A stretch of DNA of 64,000 bases, taken from Pseudomonas sp. Bc-h (lineage in GTDB: Bacteria; Pseudomonadota; Gammaproteobacteria; Pseudomonadales; Pseudomonadaceae). Numbering within the stretch: position 1 is the stretch's first letter; each line of letters opens with the position of its first letter. The notes under the pieces are model-generated. The model was not told where the DNA came from, ran no database searches, and saw nothing but the letters and a program-made list of their open reading frames with translations. This document shows positions 9,780 through 17,550 of this stretch, in pieces. The stretch is from the NCBI RefSeq assembly GCF_002080045.1, contig NZ_MUIN01000006.1, positions 1 through 64,000 on the forward strand, given 5' to 3'. A program made the position numbers and the translations under genes.

Positions 9780-11330
9780 TCAGGCCTCCTTGCGCACGGG
9801 CTCCTGCTGGGTGACCAGGCTGTCCAGCCCCATGAACTTGCGTACCCGCTCGCCACACTGGTCGGCGAGGATGCTCTGCGGCGAAGCATCCACTTGCACC
9901 ACGCCGTTTTCCATAAAGATCACGCGGTCGGAAATCGACAGGGCAAAGTCCATTTCGTGGGTGACGATGAGCATGGTCATGCCTTCTTTGGCGAGGTCGC
10001 CAATGACCTTGAGCACGTCGCCGACCAGTTCAGGATCGAGCGCCGACGTCGGTTCGTCGAACAGCATGATCTGCGGGTCCATCGCCAGCGCCCGGGCGAT
10101 TGCCACGCGCTGTTGCTGACCGCCGGAAAGCTGATGCGGGTATTTGTGCGCGTGGGCCAGCAGGCCGACCTTGTCGAGCAGGGCGTAGGCGCGTTGTTCG
10201 CTGATGGCCTTGTCGCGGCCGTGATAGCGCGGCGCCAGGGTCACGTTGTCGAGGATGGTGCGATGGGGGAACAGGTTGAAGTTCTGGAACACCATGCCGA
10301 TGCGCTGCACGCCACGGCGGATCTGTGGGGCGTTGGGGCTGTCGCCGGCGTGGATGAAGCCTTCGCCGAACAGAATGATCTCGCCCTTGTCGATGGTTTC
10401 CAGGCTGTTAACGGTGCGGATCAGCGAGGTCTTGCCCGAGCCGGATGGGCCGATGATCGAGATCACCTGACCGGGATTCACATCCAGGCTGATGCCTTTG
10501 AGCACTTCATGATGGCCGTAGCTCTTGTGGATGTTGAGCAACTGCAATGCAGGCGCCGACCCCGGCCCGGCATCCGGCTGGCGGGCTCTGACGGGCTGGG
10601 CGACCAGCGTCGAACGCAGGCGGGCGAGGGCGCTGTCATCCAGGGTCTGCGGCTTGCGGTTGTTCAATTCCAGATGCTGTTCGAGCCAGTGAAACAGCCA
10701 GCCGAACACGGTGACGATCATCACGTAGTACACCGCCACCGCTGAGAGGGTTTCCATCACCAGAAAGTTTTGCGCGTACAGGCGCTGGCCGACGGTGAGC
10801 AGTTCGGTCAGAGAGATCACCGACACCAACGAGGTGAGTTTGACCACAGTGATGTATTCGTTGATCAGTGTCGGCAGCGAGATGCGAAACGCCTGCGGAA
10901 TCACGATAAGGCGCTGCATGCCGATCAGGCCGACGCCCAGCGCGCGGCCTGCTTCCTTCTGGCCCTTGGCAACCGAAATCAGGCCGCCGCGGTGGATTTC
11001 GGCCATGTACGCCGCTTCGGTGACCACCAGCGCCAGAAGCCCGGAGTAGAAGGGGTTGGACAGCACTTCACGGGTAATCGGAAACATCTGCGGCAGGTTG
11101 TAGGTGAATACCACCAGAACCAGCAACGGGACGCTACGGAAGAACCAGATATAAATCGACGCGGGTACGCTGATCCAGCGCGTGGTCGAGAGTTTGGCCG
11201 AGGCCAGCAGGAAACCCAGGAGCATGCCGATGAACCAGCCCAGCGCGCTGAGCTCGATCACCGTGATGCAGGATTCCCAGAAGTCCGAAACCGAGAACAG
11301 CGAAAAAAAGTAGGACCATTCGAATTGCAT
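9780..11330 (-). CDS. Fused amino-acid ABC transporter permease/ATP-binding protein
   Basis: A 516-aa protein joining two subunits that are normally separate. Residues 1 to about 225 form a His/Glu/opine-type permease with the EAA loop (EAGRALGVGLIGMQRLIVIP) and several hydrophobic helices. A linker of about 35 residues follows, then a complete ABC ATPase: Walker A GPSGSGKTS near 294, signature LSGGQQQR, Walker B IMLFDEPTSALD and the switch VTHEMDF. ATG 11330 is chosen over GTG 11336 because GAGG is well spaced before it. It is the last gene of the 14387-9780 operon. Its binding protein is encoded 252 bp upstream. The substrate is not known; the family suggests a polar amino acid or a derivative. 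Confidence 0.9.
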   Translation of the reverse strand: MQFEWSYFFSLFSVSDFWESCITVIELSALGWFIGMLLGFLLASAKLSTTRWISVPASIYIWFFRSVPLLVLVVFTYNLPQMFPITREVLSNPFYSGLLALVVTEAAYMAEIHRGGLISVAKGQKEAGRALGVGLIGMQRLIVIPQAFRISLPTLINEYITVVKLTSLVSVISLTELLTVGQRLYAQNFLVMETLSAVAVYYVMIVTVFGWLFHWLEQHLELNNRKPQTLDDSALARLRSTLVAQPVRARQPDAGPGSAPALQLLNIHKSYGHHEVLKGISLDVNPGQVISIIGPSGSGKTSLIRTVNSLETIDKGEIILFGEGFIHAGDSPNAPQIRRGVQRIGMVFQNFNLFPHRTILDNVTLAPRYHGRDKAISEQRAYALLDKVGLLAHAHKYPHQLSGGQQQRVAIARALAMDPQIMLFDEPTSALDPELVGDVLKVIGDLAKEGMTMLIVTHEMDFALSISDRVIFMENGVVQVDASPQSILADQCGERVRKFMGLDSLVTQQEPVRKEA

Positions 11331-11390
11331 AGACACCTCAAGCTGCCAGCCTGGACAGGGACTTCACAGCACTTACAGCGGATGAAGATC

Positions 11391-11480
11391 CTGTAGGGGT
11401 GATCTTGCTCGCGATGCAATCAGTCAGTCATCACAGTGGTGTCTGAACAGACGCATCGCGAGCAAGCTCACTCCTGCAGG
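11391..11480. repeat. REP-type inverted pair, family A variant
   Basis: Two facing copies of a TTGCTCGCGAT / ATCGCGAGCAA core separated by about 45 bases. It is related to the GTGGGAGGGAGCTTGCTCG family but its outer arms have diverged (CTGTAGGGGTGATC / CTCACTCCTGCAG). It lies inside the operon, between the binding protein and the permease-ATPase, where a folded element could protect or separate the two parts of the mRNA. Confidence 0.75.
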
Positions 11481-11500
11481 AGGTACAGCGTCAATCGATC

Positions 11501-11570
11501 TGTAGCCGTCCGGCTTGCCGGCGGTGGCGATTTCAAAGACGCTACCGCCAGTGAGCCGTGCTGCTACAGA
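11501..11570. repeat. REP-type inverted pair, family B (degenerate)
   Basis: Facing halves of the TGTAGCAGTCCGGCTTGCCG family: TGTAGCCGTCCGGCTTGCCGGCG on the left and a decayed GAGCCGTGCTGCTACA on the right. It follows the family A pair directly, so two REP families sit side by side in this 252-bp intra-operon gap. Confidence 0.7.
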
Positions 11571-11582
11571 ACTTTCGAACGA

Positions 11583-12398
11583 TCAGTTCGTTGGCTCTTC
11601 CAGGTTGTACTTCTTCAGCAGTGCTGCGTACTCACCGGATTTCTTGGTCTCGTCGAAGGCCTTGAGCAGCGCCTGATACAACTCGTCGTTACCCTTCTTC
11701 ACGTAGATGCCCAAGGTCTGCTGATAGATCGAGTGTTCGGTACTCACCACCACACGGCCTTTGGTGCGCTCGGCGATCATGCCGGCGGCGCCGTCGATCT
11801 CGACCTGCGCCTGAACGTTGCCGGACAGCAGCGCCTGAGTGACTTCAGGGGCGGACGGGAATTCGCTGACCGAGATCGCGCCCTTGTTGTTCGGCACGCA
11901 GTAATCGGTGGACAGCTTGTTGAACTGAGCGACCCAGGTGGTGCCTTTTTCCAGGCCGACTTTCAGACCGCAGAGGTCTTCCGGCACCTTCGGTTTGATG
12001 GTGCTGTCTTTGAGGACCATGATTGCCGCACCGGTTTTGGCGTATGCGATGGTCTGAGCCTGGGTCTGACGTTCAGGCGTGATGTACATGCCCGAGATGA
12101 TGGCGTCGTAGTGACCGGCATTGAGGCTCAGAATCAGGCTGGAGAACTTGGTGTCGACGAACTCGGCCTTGAGGTCCATGTGCTTGGCCAGCAGGCGCGA
12201 CAGATCCGGGTCGGAGCCCACGACGTTTTTCTTCTCGTCATAGGATTCGAACGGTGGATAGGTGATTTCCATGCCGACCTTGAACTGACCGGGTGTCACG
12301 GTGGTAGCGGCCTGGGCAGCTGTGCCAAAAACAGTCGCGCCGAGCACGGCGGTGGCAAGAACGGTCAAGCGAACAGCAGTGTTCAAAGTGTTGCGCAT
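11583..12398 (-). CDS. Amino-acid-type ABC transporter periplasmic binding protein
   Basis: A 271-aa solute-binding protein of family 3 (polar amino acids). It has a clear signal peptide, residues 1-30 ending AAQA, then the lobe-1 pattern EITYPPFESYDEKKNVVGSD and later LNAGHYDAIISGMYITPER. ATG 12398 is chosen because it puts the signal peptide at the start and GGAG lies upstream; a longer reading to 12458 adds 20 residues with no signal character. It should deliver ligand to the fused permease-ATPase encoded next. The ligand is unknown. Its two operon partners upstream are enzymes, so it probably feeds their pathway. Confidence 0.9.
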   Translation of the reverse strand: MRNTLNTAVRLTVLATAVLGATVFGTAAQAATTVTPGQFKVGMEITYPPFESYDEKKNVVGSDPDLSRLLAKHMDLKAEFVDTKFSSLILSLNAGHYDAIISGMYITPERQTQAQTIAYAKTGAAIMVLKDSTIKPKVPEDLCGLKVGLEKGTTWVAQFNKLSTDYCVPNNKGAISVSEFPSAPEVTQALLSGNVQAQVEIDGAAGMIAERTKGRVVVSTEHSIYQQTLGIYVKKGNDELYQALLKAFDETKKSGEYAALLKKYNLEEPTN

Positions 12399-12457
12399 CG
12401 TCGGTGACTCCACGTCAGGAAGGTAAGGCACGGTGTGTTTGCAAATCTTCTTGAGCA

Positions 12458-13522
12458 TCAGGACGCGTCCTGTGCCTGATTTTTCAGGTGGCCGAAGCTC
12501 GATGGCTTGCGCGCCTTTTCATACAGTTTGATCTCGCCGCTCTCGACCTTGCGCCGCAGGTATTGATAGGTCTGCAAGGCCTGGCCGAACATGTGTTCGC
12601 CGATGGTGATCTCTTCGTAGTCCTTGCTGCCGGTTTCAAACTGCGCAAGCGGTCTGATCTGAGTGTGGAAGTCGCAGGCGAAGAACAGTGGAAAGGAGTA
12701 ACGCTCTTCGCTGACGGTGCGTACCCGATGAGCTGTAGCAACGAACGTACCAGCGGTCATGACCTCCAGCATGTCGCCGATGTTGACCACGAACGCGCCC
12801 TCAACAGGAGGTGCATCGATCCACTGGCCAAGATCGTTCATCACTTCCAGCCCCGGCTTGTCGGCCAGCAGCATGGTGAAGCACTCGTAGTCGGTGTGTG
12901 CACCAATACCGGGCGCGTCTTGTGCGGCGCCGTCGAATGGGTAGTGGATGAGCCGCAGCTTGGAAGGCGGACGCGTAACCATCGCCTCGAAATAGCCCTC
13001 TTCCAGGCCCAGAGCCAGTGCGAAGCCGTCGAACAGGCGACGACCCAGGGCGAACACCGCGGCGTAGTAGGCTTCAACGGCCGGACGGAAGCCCGGCAGG
13101 TCAGGCCATTCGTTGGCGCCGATCAACGGGGTTTTGGCAATCACCAGAGGGTCTTCATCGCCCACTTCGAAGCCGATGTCGAAGGCTTCCTTGTGGTCCG
13201 GCTTGCCCTTGGCGTACACCTCTTCGCCTTCCGGCACGAAGCCTTTGTGGCTGCGGGAAGTGCCGATGTAATGCTGCATCTTGTAGTCGAGGGACTGAGC
13301 GAACAGGTCCTTGGCAGCCTGGCGCAGACCGTCGATCAACGACTGCTCGATGCCGTGGCTCTTGACGTACAGGAAGCCGACTTCCCGCGCCGCCTTGCCC
13401 AGTTCGTCGGCCACGGCCTGACGCTCGGCAATGCTGGAGCTGAACAGACCGGCGATATCCACCACCGGAATGCTGCTGAAATTGGCGACCTTTGGTGCCG
13501 CCGCTTGAGACTGATCAGGCAT
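12458..13522 (-). CDS. Isopenicillin-N-synthase-like 2-oxoglutarate/Fe(II) oxygenase
   Basis: A 354-aa non-haem iron dioxygenase. The N-terminal DIOX_N-like segment ([13 protein letters not shown] ... [12 protein letters not shown]) is followed by the catalytic core. Iron ligands are visible as H209-x-D211 (GAHTDYE) and H265 (TAHRV), with the 2-oxoglutarate-binding R274-x-S276 (ERYSFP). ATG 13522 is chosen because AAGGAG lies 9 bases upstream and the family N-terminus follows; a longer frame from 13576 would overlap the upstream gene. The real substrate cannot be read from sequence. The neighbouring isomerase and importer suggest oxidation of an imported amino-acid-like or sugar-derived compound. 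Confidence 0.9.
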   Translation of the reverse strand: MPDQSQAAAPKVANFSSIPVVDIAGLFSSSIAERQAVADELGKAAREVGFLYVKSHGIEQSLIDGLRQAAKDLFAQSLDYKMQHYIGTSRSHKGFVPEGEEVYAKGKPDHKEAFDIGFEVGDEDPLVIAKTPLIGANEWPDLPGFRPAVEAYYAAVFALGRRLFDGFALALGLEEGYFEAMVTRPPSKLRLIHYPFDGAAQDAPGIGAHTDYECFTMLLADKPGLEVMNDLGQWIDAPPVEGAFVVNIGDMLEVMTAGTFVATAHRVRTVSEERYSFPLFFACDFHTQIRPLAQFETGSKDYEEITIGEHMFGQALQTYQYLRRKVESGEIKLYEKARKPSSFGHLKNQAQDAS

Positions 13523-13535
13523 GGCGAAACGCTCC

Positions 13536-14387
13536 TTATCGGCTTGTTGTGTGGGTGAAGCGCTGGAAATGTTCACGTTCGGTCTTGGCCATCCACACGT
13601 TCAGCGACCACAGATCGGCCACCGGTACGTTGGTGAAGGGTAGGTGATGCAAGTAACCGTCGGCGCCGAATTCCGGGGTCAGGGTGGTGACCTGATAACC
13701 GCGTTCCTGCTGCGACTTCCAGATGGCCTCCCAGTGTTGCTGATGGAAGGCCAGCTCTTTCGCACGCTCGGGGCCGGCCGGGTGAGGGACTTGCGGGCCC
13801 TGGTCATAACCGACCCGAGCCTGAATGTGGTGCACGCGTTCGACGAAGGCGCTGAGGTCGTCCTCGGGGTCATCAAGCAGACGCTCGCAGGTGACGATCC
13901 AGTGGCTGATGTCGCTGGTGAAACGCAGGTCGGGTAACTGGCGGATCAGCTCCAGCGTTACCCAAGGGTTGAACAGCGAGCGTGCGCGATGGGTTTCGAA
14001 GGTGACGATCTGGCCGTGCTTGCGCGCCAGTTCCAGTGCCTGGCCGAAGAACTCGACCTGTTGCGGCAGCTGCCAGCGATCGTTGCCAGCCAGCACGTTG
14101 ACGAAGCGCGGGTTCAGCTCGGTGGACCAGGCGAGTTTCTTTTCGAGATCGACGAGGTGTTCGTCAAGGGTTGCCGATTGTTCCGGCAGGACGTCATAGG
14201 CGGTGAAAACCGTAGCGATGTAAGGCAGGCGATTGGCGCGCAGGAAAGCCCCGAATTCGGCCCGCTCGACCGGCGTCAGCGGCAGGCGCGCTTCCATGCC
14301 ATCGAACCCCGCTTCCAACAGCTCATCAAGCGCCTGAGCCTTGCTGGCGGTGTAGCCCCACATCGTGCGGAAGATTTCCAGTTTCAT
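13536..14387 (-). CDS. Sugar phosphate isomerase/epimerase-like TIM-barrel protein
   Basis: A 283-aa protein of the xylose-isomerase-like / AP-endonuclease-2 TIM-barrel superfamily. The usual metal-binding positions can be followed: E in [10 protein letters not shown] and H in [10 protein letters not shown] in HHIQARVG and E in [11 protein letters not shown]. It is the first gene of a four-gene minus-strand operon; the oxygenase starts 13 bases after its stop. Members act as isomerases, epimerases, dehydratases or hydrolases, so the family alone does not give the reaction. The ATG follows a GAGGACG leader. Confidence 0.85.
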   Translation of the reverse strand: MKLEIFRTMWGYTASKAQALDELLEAGFDGMEARLPLTPVERAEFGAFLRANRLPYIATVFTAYDVLPEQSATLDEHLVDLEKKLAWSTELNPRFVNVLAGNDRWQLPQQVEFFGQALELARKHGQIVTFETHRARSLFNPWVTLELIRQLPDLRFTSDISHWIVTCERLLDDPEDDLSAFVERVHHIQARVGYDQGPQVPHPAGPERAKELAFHQQHWEAIWKSQQERGYQVTTLTPEFGADGYLHHLPFTNVPVADLWSLNVWMAKTEREHFQRFTHTTSR

Positions 14388-14585
14388 CGAACGTCCTCAA
14401 AGATTGCGTCTGGCGACAGACCTGCCCTGACATAGCTCCGCCTCGGCGCGAGCCGAAACGGGGTTACAACGGCAGTCACATCTGAAAAAGGCAATCTTCG
14501 GGCCGTGTCTCTTCTGGACGGGCTCCTTTATTGGAGCCGATCTTAGGTTCGGCCGATGAACGGAAAGAATAGGAAAGCTCAAATG

Positions 14586-14611
14586 CATAGTTCAGAGATT
14601 TCTAAACTATG
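14586..14611. promoter_or_regulatory. 26-bp near-perfect palindrome, candidate operator
   Basis: The halves CATAGTTCAGAGA and TTTCTAAACTATG are reverse complements at 11 of 13 positions. The site lies about 200 bases upstream of the isomerase gene that heads the operon. It contains T-N11-A spacings and could be a LysR-type site for the regulator encoded at 14926-15873, or an operator for another dimeric repressor. The function is inferred. Confidence 0.5.
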
Positions 14612-14750
14612 GTGGCGAGGTGCTTGCTAGACGTAACTCTTCGGGTTTTTTGGGTTCTTTAGCAGCACGGCTTGCTGGCAACTGCTGGAAATGCTGGATA
14701 ACCGAGAGATTGTCATCACTGCCGTCGTGACCTCCGGCGTCTCCCACAGG

Positions 14751-14818
14751 ATCTGCGGTACATCATGGATTTACAGTGAGTCTCTCAGAGCATCTGCGGT
14801 ACATCATGGATTTACAGT
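14751..14818. repeat. 27-bp direct repeat, two copies
   Basis: The run ATCTGCGGTACATCATGGAT followed by TTACAGT occurs at 14751-14777 and again, identical, at 14792-14818. The copies start 41 bases apart. They sit between two facing family C REP halves, which suggests local duplication inside a REP cluster. Confidence 0.9.
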
Positions 14819-14925
14819 CAGCCTTCCACAGGATCTGCGATAGGCCAGAGATCTGCAGCGCGTCGCGGACCTGTGGGAGACGTCCGAGGTTACGAGGGCA
14901 GCGAAGCGGTTGTGAGCGAACGATG

Positions 14926-15873
14926 TCAATCCACAAAACTCATCACCTTGGTCTGGCCCAACAAAAACGCCTGATTCTGCTCGGTGGTCTGGCGGATGTA
15001 ATCCCACAACAGGGTGATCCGCTTGAGCTTGCGCAGATCCTCCCGGCAATACATCCAGAACTGCCTTGTGATATCCACCTCGGTCTCCAGCACCGGCAGC
15101 AGTCGTGAATCCTGTGCGGCCAAAAAGCACGGCAGGATCGCCAAGGCTCTGCCTTGAAGGGCCGCAACGTATTGGGCAATGACGCTGGTACTGCGCAGGT
15201 GGGCATGAGCGCCGGGGAGCAGGTTGCTCAGGTAGAGCAGTTCGGAGCTGAAGGCCAGATCGTCGACGTAGCTGATGAAAGGATGTGTGGCGAGGTCTTC
15301 GACTTTATTGATTGGCGCGTGATGGTCCAGATATTCCTGAGTCGCGTACAGCCGAAGGTTGTAGTCGCAGAGTTTGCAGCAGACGTAAGGCCCGTGTTCC
15401 GGGCGTTCCAGGGCGATGACGATATCCGCCTCGCGCTTGGACAGGCTGATGAAGTGCGGCAGCGGCAGGATGTCCACCGAGATGGCGGGGTAGGTGTCGG
15501 TGAAGTGGCTCAATTGCGGGGTGATGAAGAAGCTGCCAAAGCCTTCGGTGCAACCCATGCGAACATGACCCGACAAGGCCACGCCTGAGCCGGAAACCTG
15601 TTCGCAGGCAATGTGCAGAGTGCTTTCGATGGACTCCGCCGAGCCCAGCAACCGCTGGCCTTCGGCGGTCAGGACGAAGCCGTTGTTGCGCGACTTTTCG
15701 AACAGCAGCGTACCCAGTGAGGCTTCCAGTGCGTTGATCCGTCGTGACACGGTGGTGTAGTCCACCCCAAGCCGCTTGGCTGCGGAACTGGCCTTGCGCG
15801 TGCGTGCCACTTCGAGAAAAAACTTCAGGTCATCCCAGTTCAGAGCGCTCAGGGACGTGATGTTTTTTTGCAT
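14926..15873 (-). CDS. LysR-family transcriptional regulator
   Basis: A 315-aa LysR regulator. The N-terminal winged helix-turn-helix is visible (LNWDDLKFFLEVARTRKASSAAKRLGVDYTTVSRRINALE), followed by a periplasmic-binding-fold effector domain. I start it at ATG 15873 (MQKNITSL), which places the HTH at the usual distance; the frame can be read 26 residues further upstream. It is divergent from the MHS transporter-mmsA-mmsB genes, the usual layout for a LysR protein and its target, though it also lies just upstream of the isomerase operon on its own strand. The effector is unknown. Confidence 0.9.
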   Translation of the reverse strand: MQKNITSLSALNWDDLKFFLEVARTRKASSAAKRLGVDYTTVSRRINALEASLGTLLFEKSRNNGFVLTAEGQRLLGSAESIESTLHIACEQVSGSGVALSGHVRMGCTEGFGSFFITPQLSHFTDTYPAISVDILPLPHFISLSKREADIVIALERPEHGPYVCCKLCDYNLRLYATQEYLDHHAPINKVEDLATHPFISYVDDLAFSSELLYLSNLLPGAHAHLRSTSVIAQYVAALQGRALAILPCFLAAQDSRLLPVLETEVDITRQFWMYCREDLRKLKRITLLWDYIRQTTEQNQAFLLGQTKVMSFVD

Positions 15874-15889
15874 GTTGAACCTGCTTTTA

Positions 15890-15916
15890 TGTGCGTTCTT
15901 ATTAGAAGTTTGCACA
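15890..15916. promoter_or_regulatory. Inverted repeat between divergent LysR and MHS genes
   Basis: TGTGC-g-TTCT-TATT-AGAA-gtt-TGCACA forms a slightly asymmetric dyad immediately upstream of the LysR start. The position between divergent genes fits a LysR autoregulatory or activation site. I infer this from position and symmetry only. Confidence 0.4.
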
Positions 15917-16010
15917 TCTATACTCCGAAGCACGGAGCAATCCAACCTCATGATTGAGCCGTATTTCTGACGATGGAACAGGCTCTGGAGACAGGTTGGT
16001 TGTACCGGCC

Positions 16011-16034
16011 TTTCGCGAGCAAGCTCCCTCCCAC
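16011..16034. repeat. REP-type half element, family A
   Basis: A single TTCGCGAGCAAGCTCCCTCC copy in the region between the LysR gene and the MHS transporter. Its usual inverted partner is missing. Confidence 0.85.
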
Positions 16035-16130
16035 GGTCATGTATGCCAATTCAGCAGTGAGATCGCGCCAAGAACCGAACCACCTACACGCCATAACACC
16101 CTGCACAACAATAAATAAGCGGAGGAGTTT

Positions 16131-17459
16131 ATGAAGAACGCTATAACGGCGGATGCCGGCGCACTCGATGCCAGCTCTGCAAAGAAAGCCAAATCCTATC
16201 GGCTGGCCGGTGCCGCGAGCATGGCGGGCACGACCATCGAGTGGTACGACTTTTTTCTCTACGGCACCGCTGCCGCATTGATCTTCAACAAAATCTTCTT
16301 CCCTGCACTGGACCCGATCATCGGGGTGCTGGCGGCGTTCGCCACCTACGCCGTGGGCTTTCTGGGGCGTCCTCTGGGCGGAATATTGTTCGGGCACTTC
16401 GGGGACAAGATCGGCCGCAAATCCATGCTGCTCTTCACCCTCATGCTGATGGGGATCCCGACGATCATCATCGGCCTGATTCCCACCTATCAACAGATCG
16501 GTTACTGGGCGGCAGTGATCCTGGTGGCGATGCGGTTTCTCCAGGGCATGGCGGTCGGCGGCGAGTGGGGCGGGGCGGTGCTGATGGCCGTCGAACATGC
16601 ACCGGAGGGCAAGAAAGGTTTCTATGGCAGCCTGCCGCAGACCGGTGTTGGCGCAGGTTTGGTGCTGGCGTCGCTGGCCATGGCGATGGTCGCAAAGATG
16701 CCCGAAGAAGACATGCTCAGTTGGGGCTGGCGCATTCCGTTTCTGGCGAGCGTGGTGCTGCTCGGCGTGGGCTGGCTGATTCGTCTCAAAGTCCCGGAGT
16801 CGCCTGATTTCGAGAAGCTGAAAAAAGACAACATCGCGGTCAAGGTCCCGCTGTTCAAGGTCTTTCGCGATCACCCCAGAGAAACCCTGACGATCATAGG
16901 CGCGCGCACAGCTGAGAACGCCTGGTTCTACATGTCCGTGACCTTCGCGCTGGCCTACGCCGCCAACCAGCTGCAGATCCCTCGCGCCGATGTGCTGGGG
17001 GCGATTACCGCGGGGGCAGCTCTGTCGCTGGTGACCATGCCGTTGTGTGGACACATCTCCGACAGGGTAGGGCAGAAGCGCCTGTATTTCGTGGGCCTGT
17101 TACTGCTCTGCGCCTTTGTTTATCCCTTCTTCGCCATGCTGGGCACTCGCGATCCCGTACTGGTCTGGTGGGCGATGGTGCTGGCGGTGGGCGTGGTGTT
17201 CCCGATCCTTTATGCGCCTGAATCGCTGCTGTTCGCCCGGCAATTCCCGGCAGAAATTCGCTACAGCGGCATCTCGGTGTCGGTGCAACTGGCCGGTGTG
17301 CTGGGCGGCGGTTTCGCGCCGATGATTGCCACGCAACTGTTGGCCATGGGCGGTGGCAATCCGCACTACGTGATTGTTTACCTGATCGGCATGGCGCTGA
17401 TTGCACTGGTGTGTACAGCGCTGATGAAGCGCGACCCGCCACGCCAAAGAATCGGCTGA
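16131..17459 (+). CDS. MHS-family metabolite:proton symporter (MFS)
   Basis: A 442-aa inner-membrane transporter of the metabolite:H+ symporter branch of the major facilitator superfamily (relatives carry shikimate, alpha-ketoglutarate, proline/betaine, citrate). Diagnostic pieces are GTTIEWYDFFLYGTAA in helix 1, FLGRPLGGILFGHFGDKIGRKS in the helix 2-3 loop and FLQGMAVGGEWGGAVLM in helix 5; about twelve hydrophobic segments follow. GGAGGAG precedes the ATG. It leads the mmsA-mmsB pair (gap about 90 bases), so it probably imports a small carboxylate metabolised through methylmalonate semialdehyde, such as 3-hydroxyisobutyrate. That substrate is inference. Confidence 0.9.
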   Translation: MKNAITADAGALDASSAKKAKSYRLAGAASMAGTTIEWYDFFLYGTAAALIFNKIFFPALDPIIGVLAAFATYAVGFLGRPLGGILFGHFGDKIGRKSMLLFTLMLMGIPTIIIGLIPTYQQIGYWAAVILVAMRFLQGMAVGGEWGGAVLMAVEHAPEGKKGFYGSLPQTGVGAGLVLASLAMAMVAKMPEEDMLSWGWRIPFLASVVLLGVGWLIRLKVPESPDFEKLKKDNIAVKVPLFKVFRDHPRETLTIIGARTAENAWFYMSVTFALAYAANQLQIPRADVLGAITAGAALSLVTMPLCGHISDRVGQKRLYFVGLLLLCAFVYPFFAMLGTRDPVLVWWAMVLAVGVVFPILYAPESLLFARQFPAEIRYSGISVSVQLAGVLGGGFAPMIATQLLAMGGGNPHYVIVYLIGMALIALVCTALMKRDPPRQRIG

Positions 17460-17485
17460 AACAAATTTGCCGTGGATCGAACATC

Positions 17486-17508
17486 TGTAGCAGCACGGCT
17501 TGCCGCCT
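17486..17508. repeat. REP-type half element, family B
   Basis: TGTAGCAGCACGGCTTGCCG lies between the MHS gene and mmsA. Only one half is present, so the two genes are separated by a decayed element rather than a full hairpin. Confidence 0.7.
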
Positions 17509-17550
17509 GAGTCTGTCTCAGCGGTGCCACCCCGAATGGAGAATCCTGCA

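Larger units (their letters stand above)
14388..14925. other. 538-bp intergenic region: operon leader, palindrome and REP repeats
   Basis: No gene seen. From right to left this region holds a degenerate family C REP half (14871-14914), two copies of a 27-bp direct repeat (14751-14818), another family C half (14721-14758), a 26-bp near-palindrome (14586-14611) and about 200 bases of leader before the isomerase ATG. The promoter of the isomerase-oxygenase-transporter operon must lie here, but I see no convincing sigma-70 boxes. Confidence 0.7.

Noticed and set aside
9531..10745. 404-codon plus-strand frame opposite the permease-ATPase
   Set aside because: The minus frame has Walker A, signature and Walker B motifs; the plus frame starts inside the Rof-like gene and has no motif.
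11436..12407. 323-codon plus-strand frame opposite the binding protein
   Set aside because: The minus frame has a signal peptide and binding-protein pattern; the plus frame is a mirror of it.
15948..17054. 368-codon minus-strand frame opposite the MHS transporter
   Set aside because: Rich in His, Gln and Arg, typical of an antisense frame of a membrane protein gene.
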